Shown piece after piece: positions 45,501 through 51,107 of a stretch of 64,000 nt of DNA (position 1 is the stretch's first letter; each line of letters begins with the position of its first letter). This stretch comes from Petaurus breviceps papuanus. Taxonomy: Eukaryota > Chordata > Mammalia > Diprotodontia > Petauridae. The translations under genes were made by a program, and so were the position numbers. The DNA lies in NCBI GenBank assembly GCA_028583685.1, contig JAMXIF010000058.1, forward strand, positions 18,152,341 through 18,216,340, given 5' to 3'. The notes beneath the pieces were generated by a model. That model saw only the letters and a list, made by a program, of their open reading frames with translations. It was not told where the DNA came from and made no database searches.

Positions 45501-47589
45501 CCCATATTATGTCTGCCTCAGAGAAACTGGGCAGACCATTTAAGCACTTCCCAAAGTCACACAGGAAATCAATGATCAGGCCAGGATTAAAACTCAGGTG
45601 TTCTAATTTCTAGCCTAGTACTTTATCCAAAAGACAAAGGCCACATCTGTATGATAGGAAAAAAAAAAAACAAAGCACTTGGAAATGGTCAATCTGATGT
45701 TTTGGGATGGGTCAATGGTCAGTTTGGATTTTTAGCACAAACTATTCTGTTAAATACCCATTTCATATCACTGAAAAAACTAAATCAACTGAAAAATACC
45801 AAATTCAAAGCTGAAGTATAGGCATAGTCAAAGTATGAACTATTGTCTGATCTGTTCCCTTTGTTTTTAACAGGACTTAAGGCCAGGTGATGTATCAAGC
45901 AAGCGCAATCTCTGGGAAAAGCAATCTGTGGATAAAGTCACTTCACCTGCTAAGGTAATTTCTTTGGTAATCACTCATGGGACAGCTTGCATTTCATGAT
46001 CAGTTTTTTTTATTCTAACATACTAGGATCAGACTACAGAGGAACATAGAAAAACAGGCAGCATAGACAAGAAGAATTAACAGACTTATATAAACAACCA
46101 TTCTTTGCTATTAGCAAAGTTCTTGCCAGACTGGTTCCCTGCAGTTTTTCCTAAGGCAAGGAATTTATTTTGAAAGAAAGGAACCTAAAATAAAGTACTT
46201 GAATGCCATAGGTACTGTGGGTGACTCAGGGTCACCTACTAAGTCATTTCCCTGTGGTGGTTCTAAAACTACAAAAAGATAAACCCTCAAACTCAATGAC
46301 TAGAGTGTCACTATTGTTCTTTTGACCAAAAGATGTCCCAGTCTGCAGAGAGAAATCCTGGACTGTATTTTAGAGGCTGTCAGATGGCAGAAAGAGTTCC
46401 TTGGCACCCTTAAGCACCCTTTCCCCACACTGTGTGCAAATTCAACTTCTAATTGTCAGTCCACATATTTCTGCTATAATATAGTCCAGTAGAGGGGAAA
46501 GTAGGGGGGAAAGTTATGAACCAATGGTTAAGATCAAAAACTTTAGGATAAAGAGTCCTGGATCTGCCACTTAGTGCCTTTGTGACCTTGGGCAAGTCAC
46601 TGAACCTCAGTTTCCTTATCTGGAAAATGAGGGGGTTGGAAGAGATGATCTCTAAGGTCCCTTCTAACTGAATCTGAGATATATACATTTCCTGGGGGAT
46701 GGGGATTAACAGCAATCTACAGGCCATTCCTTCAAAAAGCCTCTATTATGAGGTGGCCTGATCTGTTCTGTCTACAAAAGTGTAATTGGGCAGAGAGAAC
46801 TCTTATCCAGGAGGTAGAGCAAATAAATGATCAGGAAATAGTAGGACATTAGCAGGATGAGCTTTCACCACCTATCTCCCAGCTTCTGCCTTTCTATAAT
46901 AATGTCATAAATCATCTTGTTCCAGATTGGCCTCCTTATACATGGGCAGCTTCAATCCCACTTCAGATATCATTCTACCATTCCTTTGGGTCTTAAAAAC
47001 CTGTCCGTTATCACTTGTTCCTCTTTCATCCTCACTTACTACAAACCCCAATTGTCATTTAACAGTTCAACCATGATTAGCTGATGTGCAGCTGAAATCA
47101 AGAAGTAGTAAAGGTGCTTGGGTGGGGTGATTAGGGCCTTAGGAGTGGGGCTTTACACCAAAGAGCAGGAAGCAAGAACTGAAAAGGGAGCTGGGAGGAC
47201 ACCCAAAAGAAACTACCATTTTGTTTAAGAATGACCCAAAATCATCTCTTATACCATCATCAGCATACATACTGCCAACCCTAGTTCTAGAGAAAGGTTC
47301 TAGCTTTGCGTGCCATCAGTTAGGGCAATAGACATGGGAAAAGGAAGAAAAGAAGAAGAAAATAAAGTAGAATTTAAAAAGGACTGATAAGCAATAGGGA
47401 TCAAGAAAAAAAAAAAGAGGAACACAGACATGGAAGGCCCACCCAACAATTATTCCAGGTACCAGTCAGTGGCACCAAAGCCATAAACTGTACACCCTCC
47501 ATCTATAAGTTTATTTTCTTGTTGAGAATAAACATCTAGTTGTAAGTGTGGTTCAACATTTTAAAGGTCTTTTCTCTTAGCAGGTTTGA
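10021..47589 (+). CDS. CALD1: CALD1 caldesmon coding region, partial at 5' end, 12 exon segments
   Basis: Caldesmon binds actin, tropomyosin, myosin and Ca2+-calmodulin and inhibits actomyosin ATPase in smooth muscle and in non-muscle stress fibres. The join is 10021-10167, 14859-15849, 17562-17639, 22814-22959, 29835-30096, 32094-32234, 35182-35225, 35312-35393, 37512-37649, 39130-39225, 45874-45954 and 47584-47589. All introns are GT-AG and every junction keeps one reading frame through 736 codons to a TGA. The translation matches caldesmon from the IAYQRNDDDEEEAAR segment to the C-terminal VDKVTSPAKV. Human CALD1, from memory, has 769 residues over this span. The difference lies in the central repeat helix. 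The exons carrying the alternative starts (MDDFERRR or MLGGSGSH type) must lie left of the window. Alternative splicing at 15261/15849 and at the 78-nt exon should give l- and h-caldesmon isoforms. Confidence 0.97.
10826..11632 (+). repeat. L1 LINE 3' end with A-rich tail
   Basis: It begins at 'tcactgttggtggaattttg' and runs through the L1 3' region ('gagcaatatggaattatgc', 'ggtggcaaaaaactggaaat', 'gaatggctgaacaagttgtg'), a GA patch near 11365 and an A-rich end near 11632. It is 5'-truncated. The same region, in the opposite orientation, occurs at about 800-1690. Confidence 0.88.
12040..12255 (+). repeat. Marsupial tRNA-derived SINE, long form
   Basis: The tRNA-like head (gggcagctaggttacacaat) is followed by the extended 3' part 'tcctcatctgtaaaatcagctgg ... 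ggggtcacaactcagaaatga' and an AAC-rich tail. The same long form is seen at 62540-62785 (+) and at 27377-27630 and 38072-38303 (-). Confidence 0.85.
12960..13475. repeat. Two MIR/THER1-like SINE relics
   Basis: About 12960-13140 is minus-strand MIR-like ('aagtttggaaggtgacc', 'gattaggaaattgggt'). About 13240-13475 is plus-strand ('ctgtgtgactttgagctagtcatttaac', 'gttgtgaggttgaaataagt'). Both are old and diverged. Confidence 0.65.
13580..13700 (-). repeat. Marsupial tRNA-derived SINE
   Basis: In reverse complement the head is 'gtggcagctaggtagtgtat' at 13700, and the body includes 'gactccagagccagtactct'. Its head abuts a TA tract. Confidence 0.82.
13701..13790. repeat. Two (TA)n tracts flanking a short CA-rich spacer
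   Basis: TA runs at about 13702-13728 and 13765-13789 surround a spacer containing ACACACACAC and GTGTAC. Together they are self-complementary over much of their length. Confidence 0.9.
14462..14580 (-). repeat. L2 3'-end fragment
   Basis: Landmarks are 'aattaagcacctactctga', 'taggcactatgaatacaaa' and 'ctttgccctcaaggagctta', matching the reverse complement of an L2 3' end. Confidence 0.65.
14859..15849 (+). CDS. CALD1: CALD1 large exon (3a+3b): start of central domain and smooth-muscle helix
   Basis: The acceptor is catgttgtacag and the terminal donor is ACTCAG/gtacag. T at 14859 completes a Ser codon, and 330 codons follow. The first 134 codons (to 15261) encode VGDEETKS...AFLERLARREERRQ...KEFDPTITDESL and the KSYQKNDW region, shared by all isoforms. 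The other 196 codons (15262-15849) encode the highly charged single alpha-helix that spaces the myosin- and actin-binding ends in smooth-muscle h-caldesmon. Human exon 3b has 229 codons in the literature (687 nt between donors). The helix is almost pure E, K, R, A and Q. The lack of any stop in 991 bases, together with the family match, supports coding. The minus-strand ORFs here are low-complexity shadows. Confidence 0.97.
15262..15849 (+). promoter_or_regulatory. CALD1: Alternatively included smooth-muscle segment between two 5' splice sites
   Basis: The internal donor AATCAG/gtagag at 15261 is in phase 0, as is the terminal donor at 15849, so using either keeps the frame (588 nt, 196 codons). 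The internal site follows EENQ, the place where human l-caldesmon jumps to GEEKGTKV. Published work on the human exon describes purine-rich exonic enhancers between its two donors. The segment here is also strongly purine-rich. Confidence 0.85.
15421..15474 (+). repeat. CALD1: 27-bp tandem duplication within the caldesmon helix
   Basis: Two 27-bp units (15421-15447 and 15448-15474) each encode AEAEKLRLE. They differ at only a few bases. Human caldesmon, from memory, has one related copy (AEAERARLE). Confidence 0.9.
15850..17561 (+). other. CALD1: CALD1 intron
   Basis: It contains a TATG-rich run at about 16633-16680. The block 16690-17480 is a less AT-rich stretch without a repeat family I can name. 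The rest shows nothing recognisable. Confidence 0.85.
17562..17639 (+). CDS. CALD1: CALD1 alternative 26-codon exon
   Basis: The 26 codons GEEKGVKVEVKREKSQEDKP followed by TFKREE match human GEEKGTKVQAKREKLQEDKP-TFKKEE. The donor is GAAGAG/gtaaat. The exon is 78 nt and phase 0 at both ends, so skipping it keeps the frame, as in the short human isoforms. The acceptor is odd: the bases before it are atgaaaaag with almost no pyrimidine tract. A branch-like cctgac sits at 17535-17540. The sequence match fixes the exon, while the exact acceptor (17561) is inferred from human. Confidence 0.9.
18570..19410 (-). repeat. L2 LINE fragment
   Basis: In L2 reverse-complement order the + strand reads 'gagggccttaaatggccag', 'taggaggaggctgttacag', 'caactgattggactt', 'tggttatcatctgtatag' and 'ctagaacagagccctg'. 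About 840 bp, strongly diverged. Confidence 0.75.
19411..19950 (+). repeat. L3/CR1 LINE 3' part
   Basis: CR1-type order is seen on the + strand: 'gtgccacattttagaaa', 'aagctggaaaagatacaaag', 'aatttagcctcaatattgg', 'gtctccaagcaaaggctgaa' and 'gtcccttccaactctgagac'. Confidence 0.78.
21552..21705 (-). repeat. Marsupial tRNA-derived SINE (left arm of inverted pair)
   Basis: It is a full SINE in reverse complement, T-rich at the left and ending in tagctgccc at the right. The target-site duplication is caaactagaga at 21541-21551 and 21706-21716. Confidence 0.92.
21738..21900 (+). repeat. Marsupial tRNA-derived SINE (right arm of inverted pair)
   Basis: The head is ggggcggctaggtggcac and the tail is A-rich. 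The target-site duplication is aatctagt at 21729-21736 and 21901-21908. Confidence 0.9.
22814..22959 (+). CDS. CALD1: CALD1 exon: KKGFPEVKSQNGE region
   Basis: The acceptor is gttttatag and the donor is TTTCAG/gtaaga. It encodes IKEEKISKDKGPKEEIKSN, then WDRKKGFPEVKSQNGELTTH and KLKHTENTFS, nearly identical to human IKDEKIKKDKEPKEE and MTHKLKHTENTFS. The phase is 0 at the start, and the last two bases begin a Ser codon completed at 29835. This is the start of the constitutive C-terminal half. Confidence 0.97.
23190..23560 (-). repeat. L2 LINE fragment
   Basis: Landmarks are 'ggattaggaaaggcttcat', 'gaggccaggttgtgaatggc', 'ggcaatagggagccactgg' and 'gtgacaaggtcagacct', matching L2 in reverse complement. 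Confidence 0.75.
23800..24880 (+). repeat. L2 LINE fragment with reverse-transcriptase remnant
   Basis: At 24533-24850 the + strand gives FLDLSEALNPICHPILPDTL, FSLGFHDAAFSPFS and FFSVSFVDSLSMSHPLT, matching the L2 RT pattern LDLSAAFDTVDH...SLGF...FSVSFVGS. The preceding CT-rich sequence (23800-24500) fits L2 upstream of RT. A short L2-like 3' end at 25010-25130 ('caaggtctttgagagcaagg', 'gcttagcacagtgtctgac') probably belongs to the same copy. Confidence 0.82.
25010..25130 (+). repeat. L2 3' end
   Basis: The typical L2 terminal motif ('gtattcccagtgcttagcac', 'gtgcttaataattc') follows about 130 bp of TATG-rich sequence after the RT remnant. Confidence 0.7.
25435..25630 (-). repeat. MIR/THER1-like SINE
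   Basis: Landmarks are 'acaggtgaaaaaactgacac', 'tttgcccatagtcacacag' and 'acaggatttgaactcc', MIR in reverse complement. Confidence 0.7.
26400..26545 (+). repeat. MIR/THER1-like SINE
   Basis: Landmarks are 'aatagagcactgattttgga', 'gagttcaaatccttctgag' and 'aaaatgagggggttggattc'. Confidence 0.65.
27377..27630 (-). repeat. Marsupial tRNA-derived SINE, long form
   Basis: The reverse complement carries the long-form 3' part ('gggattttcttggcaaag' class, 'aaggaaactgaggcaaacag') and the tRNA-like head ('ctactgtgccacctacttgc'). Confidence 0.85.
27758..27880 (+). repeat. MIR-like SINE
   Basis: The landmark is 'ggaatcccagctctgtcac' followed by 'gggcctcagtctgctcc' and 'agaatgaggccattgga'. Confidence 0.65.
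28785..29040 (-). repeat. MIR-like SINE
   Basis: Landmarks are 'catttattaggcacctactc', 'acctgcccagagtcacaaag' and 'gaatttcaatccaggtgttc'. Confidence 0.65.
29305..29466 (-). repeat. Marsupial SINE, second subfamily
   Basis: This is a variant with diagnostic bases: 'gtaacttgctcaaagttac', 'ccagttatttctgagtggg', 'ttcgatccccaggttatcc' and 'gctacctggccgcccc'. The same variant occurs at 30770-30934. It ends about 370 bp before the next CALD1 exon. Confidence 0.85.
29835..30096 (+). CDS. CALD1: CALD1 exon: tropomyosin-binding coiled region
   Basis: The acceptor is tgccctacag and the donor is GAGGAG/gtaact. T at 29835 completes a Ser codon. The exon then encodes RIGGKGSADTKEAEPTCQVE, AGKRLEELRRRRGETESEEF, EKLRQKQQEAALELEELKKK and REERRKVLEEEEQRKKQEEA to KVREE. 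Human caldesmon is almost identical after the first 20 residues, where this species differs most (PTCQVE against GAPQVE). The region is a charged helix homologous to part of troponin T and binds tropomyosin. The exon is GC-richer than its introns. Confidence 0.97.
30610..30754 (-). repeat. Marsupial tRNA-derived SINE
   Basis: The reverse complement of the common SINE ('ttaaatgacttgcccaaggtc', 'gtgccacctagccacc') has its T-rich tail at the left. Confidence 0.88.
30770..30934 (-). repeat. Marsupial SINE, second subfamily, adjacent insertion
   Basis: This is the same variant as at 29305-29466. The target-site duplication cctatccttaatttta at 30754-30769 and 30935-30950 starts at the end of the neighbouring SINE. 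Confidence 0.92.
31840..32045 (-). repeat. MIR-like SINE
   Basis: Landmarks are 'ttacaaagcatatttacac', 'cattatctcattttatcc' and 'agagctgggtccagaaccc', MIR in reverse complement. It ends about 50 bp before the exon acceptor. Confidence 0.65.
32094..32234 (+). CDS. CALD1: CALD1 exon: EIERRRAEAAEKRQK to KPFKCFTPKG
   Basis: The acceptor is cttctttctag and the donor is CTCAAG/gtaact. There are 47 codons, phase 0 at both ends: EEKRRLKEEIERRRAEAAEK then RQKIPEDGLSDDKKPFKCFT and PKGSSLK. It differs from human in a single residue that I can recall (IPEDG for MPEDG). The conserved Cys of FKCF lies here. It belongs to the tropomyosin- and actin-binding part. Confidence 0.97.
32404..32557 (+). repeat. 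Marsupial tRNA-derived SINE with 15-bp target-site duplication
   Basis: The head is ggggtggctaggtggcac and the tail is A-rich. The duplication aaaatgttatgtatt lies at 32389-32403 and 32558-32572 and is perfect. It is a recent insertion 170 bp after the exon end. Confidence 0.95.
34057..34462. mobile_element. Non-autonomous DNA transposon (MITE), 406 bp, between TA dinucleotides
   Basis: The left end CCGTGTTTCCCCGATAATAA continues GACC. The right end, in reverse complement, reads CCGTGTTTCCCTGATAATAA then GACA, so the terminal inverted repeats match over about 23 bases with one mismatch. TA at 34055-34056 and 34463-34464 fits a two-base target duplication as in Tc1/mariner-type elements. Inside, GAAAATAAGCCCT-like units recur at about 34087, 34141 and 34389, around a GC-rich centre quite unlike the surrounding AT-rich intron. 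No transposase is encoded. The superfamily is inferred only from the TA target. Confidence 0.82.
34790..35090 (-). repeat. L1 LINE 3' fragment
   Basis: Landmarks in reverse complement are 'gtcaaaggatatgatcagtt' and 'aaatcccaccaacagtaaag', as in the copy at 800-1690. Confidence 0.65.
35182..35225 (+). CDS. CALD1: CALD1 exon: IEERAEFLNKSVQK (44 nt)
   Basis: The acceptor is ctacttctag and the donor is AAGAG/gtatac. The 14 codons IEERAEFLNKSVQK plus AG match human exactly. A remarkably short intron of 86 nt follows. Confidence 0.95.
35226..35311 (+). other. CALD1: CALD1 minimal intron (86 nt) ending in a NAGNAG acceptor
   Basis: It starts gtatac and ends ttttcttttaag, immediately followed by TAG, so two acceptors three bases apart are possible (35311 and 35314). 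Confidence 0.85.
35312..35393 (+). CDS. CALD1: CALD1 exon: KIDSRLEQYTSAIE
   Basis: With the upstream acceptor the exon starts at 35312 and encodes S-S-GAKLSHPTAVVSKIDSRLEQ-YTSAIE, matching human SSGVKSTHQAAIVSKIDSRL. With the downstream acceptor (35314) it would lack one Ser. The donor is ATTGAG/gtaact. I chose the upstream one because human caldesmon has both serines. This is part of the strongly actin-binding C-terminal domain. Confidence 0.93.
35394..37511 (+). other. CALD1: CALD1 intron
   Basis: It contains an L3/CR1 fragment (35720-36320) and MIR-like traces at about 36480-36605 (minus) and 36845-36970 (plus). The remainder has nothing I can name. Confidence 0.9.
35720..36320 (-). repeat. 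L3/CR1 LINE fragment
   Basis: In reverse complement this is the CR1-type 3' region ('ctaaacattcccatttcctt', 'caactgaacataatattcca', 'gaagtctgaccagaaatac' on the + strand). Two ORFs here are chance. Confidence 0.7.
37512..37649 (+). CDS. CALD1: CALD1 exon with calmodulin-binding site MWEKGNVF
   Basis: The acceptor is tccctcatcag and the donor is AACAAG/gtgagt. It has 46 codons, phase 0: GTKASKPTKPAASDLPVPAE then GVRNIKSMWEKGNVFASPTG and IGTPNK. The MWEKGNVF core (37593-37616) is the first calmodulin-binding site of caldesmon, through which Ca2+-calmodulin relieves inhibition of actomyosin. SPTGIGTP keeps proline-directed Ser/Thr sites. Human has SSPTAAGTP here. Confidence 0.98.
38072..38303 (-). 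repeat. Marsupial tRNA-derived SINE, long form
   Basis: Landmarks are 'tgggattttcttggcaaag', 'gggaaactgaggcaaacagg', 'gggttacacagctagtaag' and 'ctatccactgtaccacct'. Confidence 0.87.
38365..38610 (+). repeat. MIR/THER1-like SINE
   Basis: Landmarks are 'gaatagggcactggacctg', 'cttatctataaaatgggaat' and 'aaaatgagataatatgtat'. Confidence 0.72.
39130..39225 (+). CDS. CALD1: CALD1 exon: ETAGLKVGVSSRINEWL
   Basis: The acceptor is ctctttcacag and the donor is CCTTCT/gtaagt. It has 32 codons: ETAGLKVGVSSRINEWLTKT then PEGNKSPAPKPS, one residue (E for D) from human. RINEWL is a minor calmodulin-contact region, and KSPAP holds a proline-directed kinase site known to be phosphorylated in mammalian caldesmon. 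Confidence 0.98.
39405..39640. repeat. MIR-like SINE pieces
   Basis: A minus-strand part (39405-39510, 'gaaactgaggcccagagaga', 'caaggtcacacagccagt') is followed directly by a plus-strand part ('gcaagtcacttaacctcag', 'ctgtaaaatggaaataataa'). Confidence 0.68.
42531..42570. repeat. (GA)n microsatellite
   Basis: A pure GA run within an L2-like region. ORFs read through it on the minus strand and are artefacts. Confidence 0.95.
42670..42840 (-). repeat. Marsupial tRNA-derived SINE
   Basis: It is full length with a T-rich left end and 'gtgccacctagctgctcc' at the right. The target-site duplication is aactgtgtcact / aactgtctcact (42643-42654, 42841-42852), with one mismatch. Confidence 0.9.
44262..44700 (-). 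repeat. Possible solo LTR-like fossil
   Basis: Read on the minus strand, it has a TATA-like TATAAAAT-type box near 44475, then a polyadenylation-like ATTAAA near 44352, and ends in GGTTGACA at 44262, as an LTR would. I could not define the left end or a target duplication. It could equally be an unassigned unique sequence. Confidence 0.3.
45500..45640 (-). repeat. MIR-like SINE
   Basis: Landmarks are 'cacttcccaaagtcacacag' and 'ggccaggattaaaactcagg'. Confidence 0.65.
45874..45954 (+). CDS. CALD1: CALD1 exon with second calmodulin site NLWEKQSVDK
   Basis: The acceptor is tgtttttaacag and the donor is GCTAAG/gtaatt. It has 27 codons: DLRPGDVSSKRNLWEKQSVD then KVTSPAK. NLWEKQSV is the C-terminal calmodulin-binding site next to the minimal inhibitory actin-binding segment. 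VTSP is a conserved MAP-kinase site. Human ends VTSPTK. Confidence 0.98.
45955..47583 (+). other. CALD1: CALD1 last intron
   Basis: It contains a MIR/THER1-like SINE at about 46520-46680. The rest shows nothing recognisable. It ends ctcttagcag. Confidence 0.88.
46520..46680 (+). repeat. MIR/THER1-like SINE
   Basis: Landmarks are 'tgtgaccttgggcaagtcac', 'cagtttccttatctggaaaa' and 'ggtcccttctaactgaatc'. Confidence 0.75.
47584..47589 (+). CDS. CALD1: CALD1 terminal coding codons (Val, stop)
   Basis: The last exon contributes only GTT TGA, giving the conserved C-terminal ...TSPAKV. The acceptor tract ends TAGCAG. Use of the first AG would add Gln before Val. Confidence 0.92.
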   Translation, partial: V

Positions 47590-47968
47590 GACAGCTGGAG
47601 AAAGAACACTAGGTACCTGCTCAAGACGCTGGACCAGCTCAATTCAAAAGTGCTCAGTTGTTCTGTTTTATATTTATGTTGATTTACTAAAATGTGGGTT
47701 CTTTTTTTTTGGTTTATTTTGCATTATCCCAGTTAAACCCATGTATATTAGCACTGTATTTAATAATCACAATCTAGAGACATTCAAGGTAAAAGTACTG
47801 CCTTTGCACAGGAGCCTATTTCTAAAGAAACCCATGCTGTGAAATATAGACTTTTCTACTGAGAGTCATAACTCTATGTCTGAACAGTGATTTTAGCTGC
47901 ATCAGAAGTCAACCAAAATATATTCAAGTTGAAAAATGCCTAAGGAATGTGTGCAGTATCCATAGAAA

Positions 47969-47974
47969 AATAAA
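47969..47974 (+). terminator. CALD1: Polyadenylation signal AATAAA (proximal)
   Basis: This is the first AATAAA after the stop, in the CALD1 3' UTR. It could give a short 3' UTR of about 400 nt. Confidence 0.5.
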
Positions 47975-48891
47975 CAGTTGCTACTTTTGGAATACAGAAG
48001 TCATTGTTTCTGCACTTTAGAATAAGGCATGGAAGAAATAATTTTAGTTGACAATTGTAATATTTTCTGTAAGTTGCCCATGTCAGATTTGAGATACTGC
48101 AGCATTAATTTGTCTTTTTTTGTTTGTTTTATACTTCTAAAGTATCACTTTTTTCCATTCTAGTTAAGTTAATATCTAAGTTGAATTATTATGTTAGCTG
48201 ACAGTGGTACTAATTTCTTAAGGTTGGTGGTTTTGTGGATTTCTTCGGTAGTGAATAGTAACATGGACTGCAATTTAGAATATGTATATGTGTGCATGAC
48301 TGTGCATACATATATACACAAACATAGCTTTACAAAATTTAGCGCTAAGCACTACTAATGGTAGGATGCTTTAATATGTGCTAGAATATTATATTTAGTA
48401 ATAAACCTACATAACTAGCCAATATCACAGCTTTAAAAAATAAAAAAATCACAACTTCTATATTAATATTTCACAATTGCCATTAGAAGCATGGCAGGAG
48501 ATCTGAAAATTTTAAATGTCAGATGACCTTTGATAAAAGGGAAGAAAAAGTAATGAAAAAAGAAAAGTTAGAGGAGCCAACATAGGTCAGTGTTTTCTAT
48601 AAAACACATTAGTTAATTTATATAAACTACAGTAATTCAAGGTAATTCTAAGTCAGTGTGAATTATACTCAAGTATGTCCCCCTGGACCCTGTTCAAGGT
48701 CCATTCCTTTTGACAAGTGGAGTTCCCATTATAAGTTGGACATTTTCTCTAAGGACCTTTCCAGCCCTAAAATTATATAAAAATAAGACTGATTTTAGAA
48801 AACAACTAAACTATACACTCTTGCAGATTGGTCTCAGGTGTGTATATAAAGACTAACTTGAAATAAAACTGGGCTTTAAAGAACAATAAAC

Positions 48892-48944
48892 TCTAGCCGT
48901 GTGACTTTGGGCAAGTCACTTAACCCCAACAATCCTCCAAAAAA
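48892..48944 (+). repeat. 5'-truncated SINE in CALD1 3' UTR
   Basis: Only the 3' third of a SINE is present ('agccgtgtgactttgggcaa', 'gtcacttaaccccaac', then A-rich), with flanking near-duplicates aaagaacaataaac and aaagaacaattaac (48878-48891, 48945-48958). Confidence 0.82.
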
Positions 48945-50030
48945 AAAGAACAATTAACAAATGTGAGTATTTATGGCCCAAATAATTTTCTCTTCACAAA
49001 ATAATAATTTGTTTAAACTATGAGGTTGTTTCCCTTAGACTTTCTCAGTTCTTAGACAGTGAAGATGAGTTGAAATTAAACAAATATTTATGAATTTCCT
49101 ATGTTTTGGAAACTTTTCCATCCTCATCCCACCTCCCCAAGAAATTTTGTTCAATGACTCCTTTTACATGTACTTATAATTAAAGCATAAAGTCTTTCTT
49201 AAAACAGCAAATGTTTATTCTTCAGAATAGAAGAAAAATGGGACTCTGGCAAATGGTTCCTGATTGAATAGCAATGTATTCGGGTAAAGTACACAGACAC
49301 ACTCACCTCTGGGCTGACTTAACAGAGAGCCTTGTTCAGTTTCAAGCTCCTGACGAGTTGTAGAGTTTTCAAATCTGTCATTTTTCCCAGTCCCAGGTGT
49401 AGTTGGCTGCAGGTACACGCATACAAATAGAGACCCCCTGACTGCAGTACTCCCTTCCAATTAAGCCAAGAGTCGCTCAGGATTTCAGACTCATAGACCA
49501 GGGGAATAAAAAGTAGCATCCAAGATTCTAAAATAACCATCCACCCATTTTTTAAAAAGAAGATAGAAGGATATAAGACAGTGAGTTTGACTTTGTATGC
49601 AGCACCTGAGTTCCCACAGATTCCTTGAAAATGGAGTGGAAAGAGTAAGTTAAGTCCAACCTGAATTAACTTGATATTAAGTATTTAAATTAAAACTCTC
49701 CCTTCACATAAATAATATTTTAATATCAGGGATAAAATTGGGAATAAAATATGCAGTAAATCCTGAATTATGCTCCAATAATTGGTTGTAATATGGTTTA
49801 GGGTAGGATTTTTGTTCCATTATTTTGTTTTAATCTTCTTTAAAAAACAAAAAAGACCCCATGGTTTTGTTGTTTACATGTTAGAAGATAAGTGCATCTG
49901 TTAACTCTAAGAGGTGAGACTGCAAGTTGCCTAGCATTTTCTGTGAATCTGCCATTTTATAAACACTTCGGAGTTTTCATTGACAACTGATAGCTGCAAT
50001 ACAAACAATATATTCTGAAACTGCATCCAC

Positions 50031-50036
50031 AATAAA
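50031..50036 (+). terminator. CALD1: Polyadenylation signal AATAAA (distal)
   Basis: AATAAA is followed within 30-60 bases by T/GT-rich sequence. It is the preferred candidate for the main CALD1 end. Confidence 0.5.
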
Positions 50037-50254
50037 TGAAATATCTCTAAATGTCTTTGCCTTGTTAGTCGTCTTTTTTTAAGTATGAACTATGCCAGCT
50101 GCAATAATTGGATAACTGTTTTTCCTCAAAAGCAAGATTAATATGAGAAGTACCTGTATTTCAATACAAACTTCAGCTTCTCCTTTTAATATAATTTCTT
50201 TGAAAATACTCATTACAGCTAACTTTGCTAGAGAATAACAAGTTGTACTTTAAT

Positions 50255-50400
50255 AGGTAGCAAGTCAACAAGCATTTTAAAGTGTTTCCTGTGTAGCAGG
50301 AACTAAGCTAAGGACTGGGGTTACAAATACAGACAAAAAAGAAAGATAGTCCCCTGCCCTCAAGAAGCTTTCATTCTAATAGGGGAAGTAAAGTACACGA
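50255..50400 (-). repeat. L2 3'-end fragment
   Basis: Landmarks are 'caacaagcattttaaagtg', 'aactaagctaaggactgggg' and 'ctgccctcaagaagctttca'. Confidence 0.7.
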
Positions 50401-50769
50401 GAGAACTGAAAAGCTGGGAGAGTGGACAAAAGATGTGGAGGGGGAGTATTGCATCTGACAACTCAGAAACTAGGCCAGGAGGGAAATATACCATTTTGTA
50501 GAGGGGCCTATGCTCAAAAAAATCTGGTATGGATTTCATAGAGGAGTAAAAGTAACCTTTGTCCTTTTGAATATCCCTGGACAAGCATGAAGTACCTTTA
50601 AATACTTCCCTCCTCCCCACCCAATTTCAAATACGAAAGATTTCTGATTTTTTTTTTTCAAGCAACTTTTTTTTAGGAACAGAAAAATGGATCAAAATAC
50701 CATTACTCAGCAAAAATGTATCATGTGAATGCTTACCAGAACAAGGCATTGGCTCCTGTGAAGAGAAGA

Positions 50770-50930
50770 GTGAAAGTATACCGGAATTGACCTCAGAGAA
50801 CCTGGGTTTGAATCCTAGCCCTGCTACTTATGTGCCTATGTGATTTTCTGGGTCTCAGTTTTCTTATTTGAAAAATGAATGGGTTAAACTCAGTAACCTT
50901 CCAGCACTGGAGCTATGTATGAGCTATGAG
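50770..50930 (+). repeat. MIR-like SINE
   Basis: Landmarks are 'cctgggtttgaatcctagcc', 'ggtctcagttttcttatttg' and 'gaatgggttaaactcagtaa'. Confidence 0.7.
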
Positions 50931-50948
50931 CCTATAAAGGTTAAGTTT

Positions 50949-51107
50949 CTTTTCTTTTCTTTTTTTTTTTGGAAGGCAATTGGGGTTAAGTGACTTGCCC
51001 AGGGTCACATGGCTAGTTTTTGTGTTAAGTGTCTGAGGCCGGATTTGAACTCAGGTCCTCCTAACTCCAGGGCCAGCGCTCTATTCATTGTGCCACCTAG
51101 CTGCCCC
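50949..51107 (-). repeat. Marsupial tRNA-derived SINE with 14-bp target-site duplication
   Basis: It is full length, with the T-run at the left and 'cacctagctgcccc' at the right. The duplication taaaggttaagttt at 50935-50948 and 51108-51121 is perfect, so the insertion is young. Confidence 0.95.

Larger units (their letters stand above)
39226..45873 (+). other. CALD1: CALD1 intron
   Basis: It contains MIR-like relics at about 39405-39640, 41545-41740 and 45500-45640, L2-like ends at 40140-40240 and 42405-42530, a (GA)n run at 42531-42570, a SINE at 42670-42840 and a possible LTR fossil at 44262-44700. The stretches 40250-41540 and 42850-44260 show no feature I can name. Confidence 0.88.
47590..50055 (+). 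other. CALD1: CALD1 3' UTR (probable extent)
   Basis: The untranslated part begins right after the stop (gacagctggagaaagaacac...). Polyadenylation signals AATAAA occur at 47969, 48400, 48862, 48885 and 50031. The last is followed by U- and GU-rich sequence (tgtctttgccttgttagtcg) and would give a 3' UTR of about 2.45 kb, near the length I recall for human CALD1. The end is therefore inferred. A truncated SINE lies inside. Confidence 0.65.
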
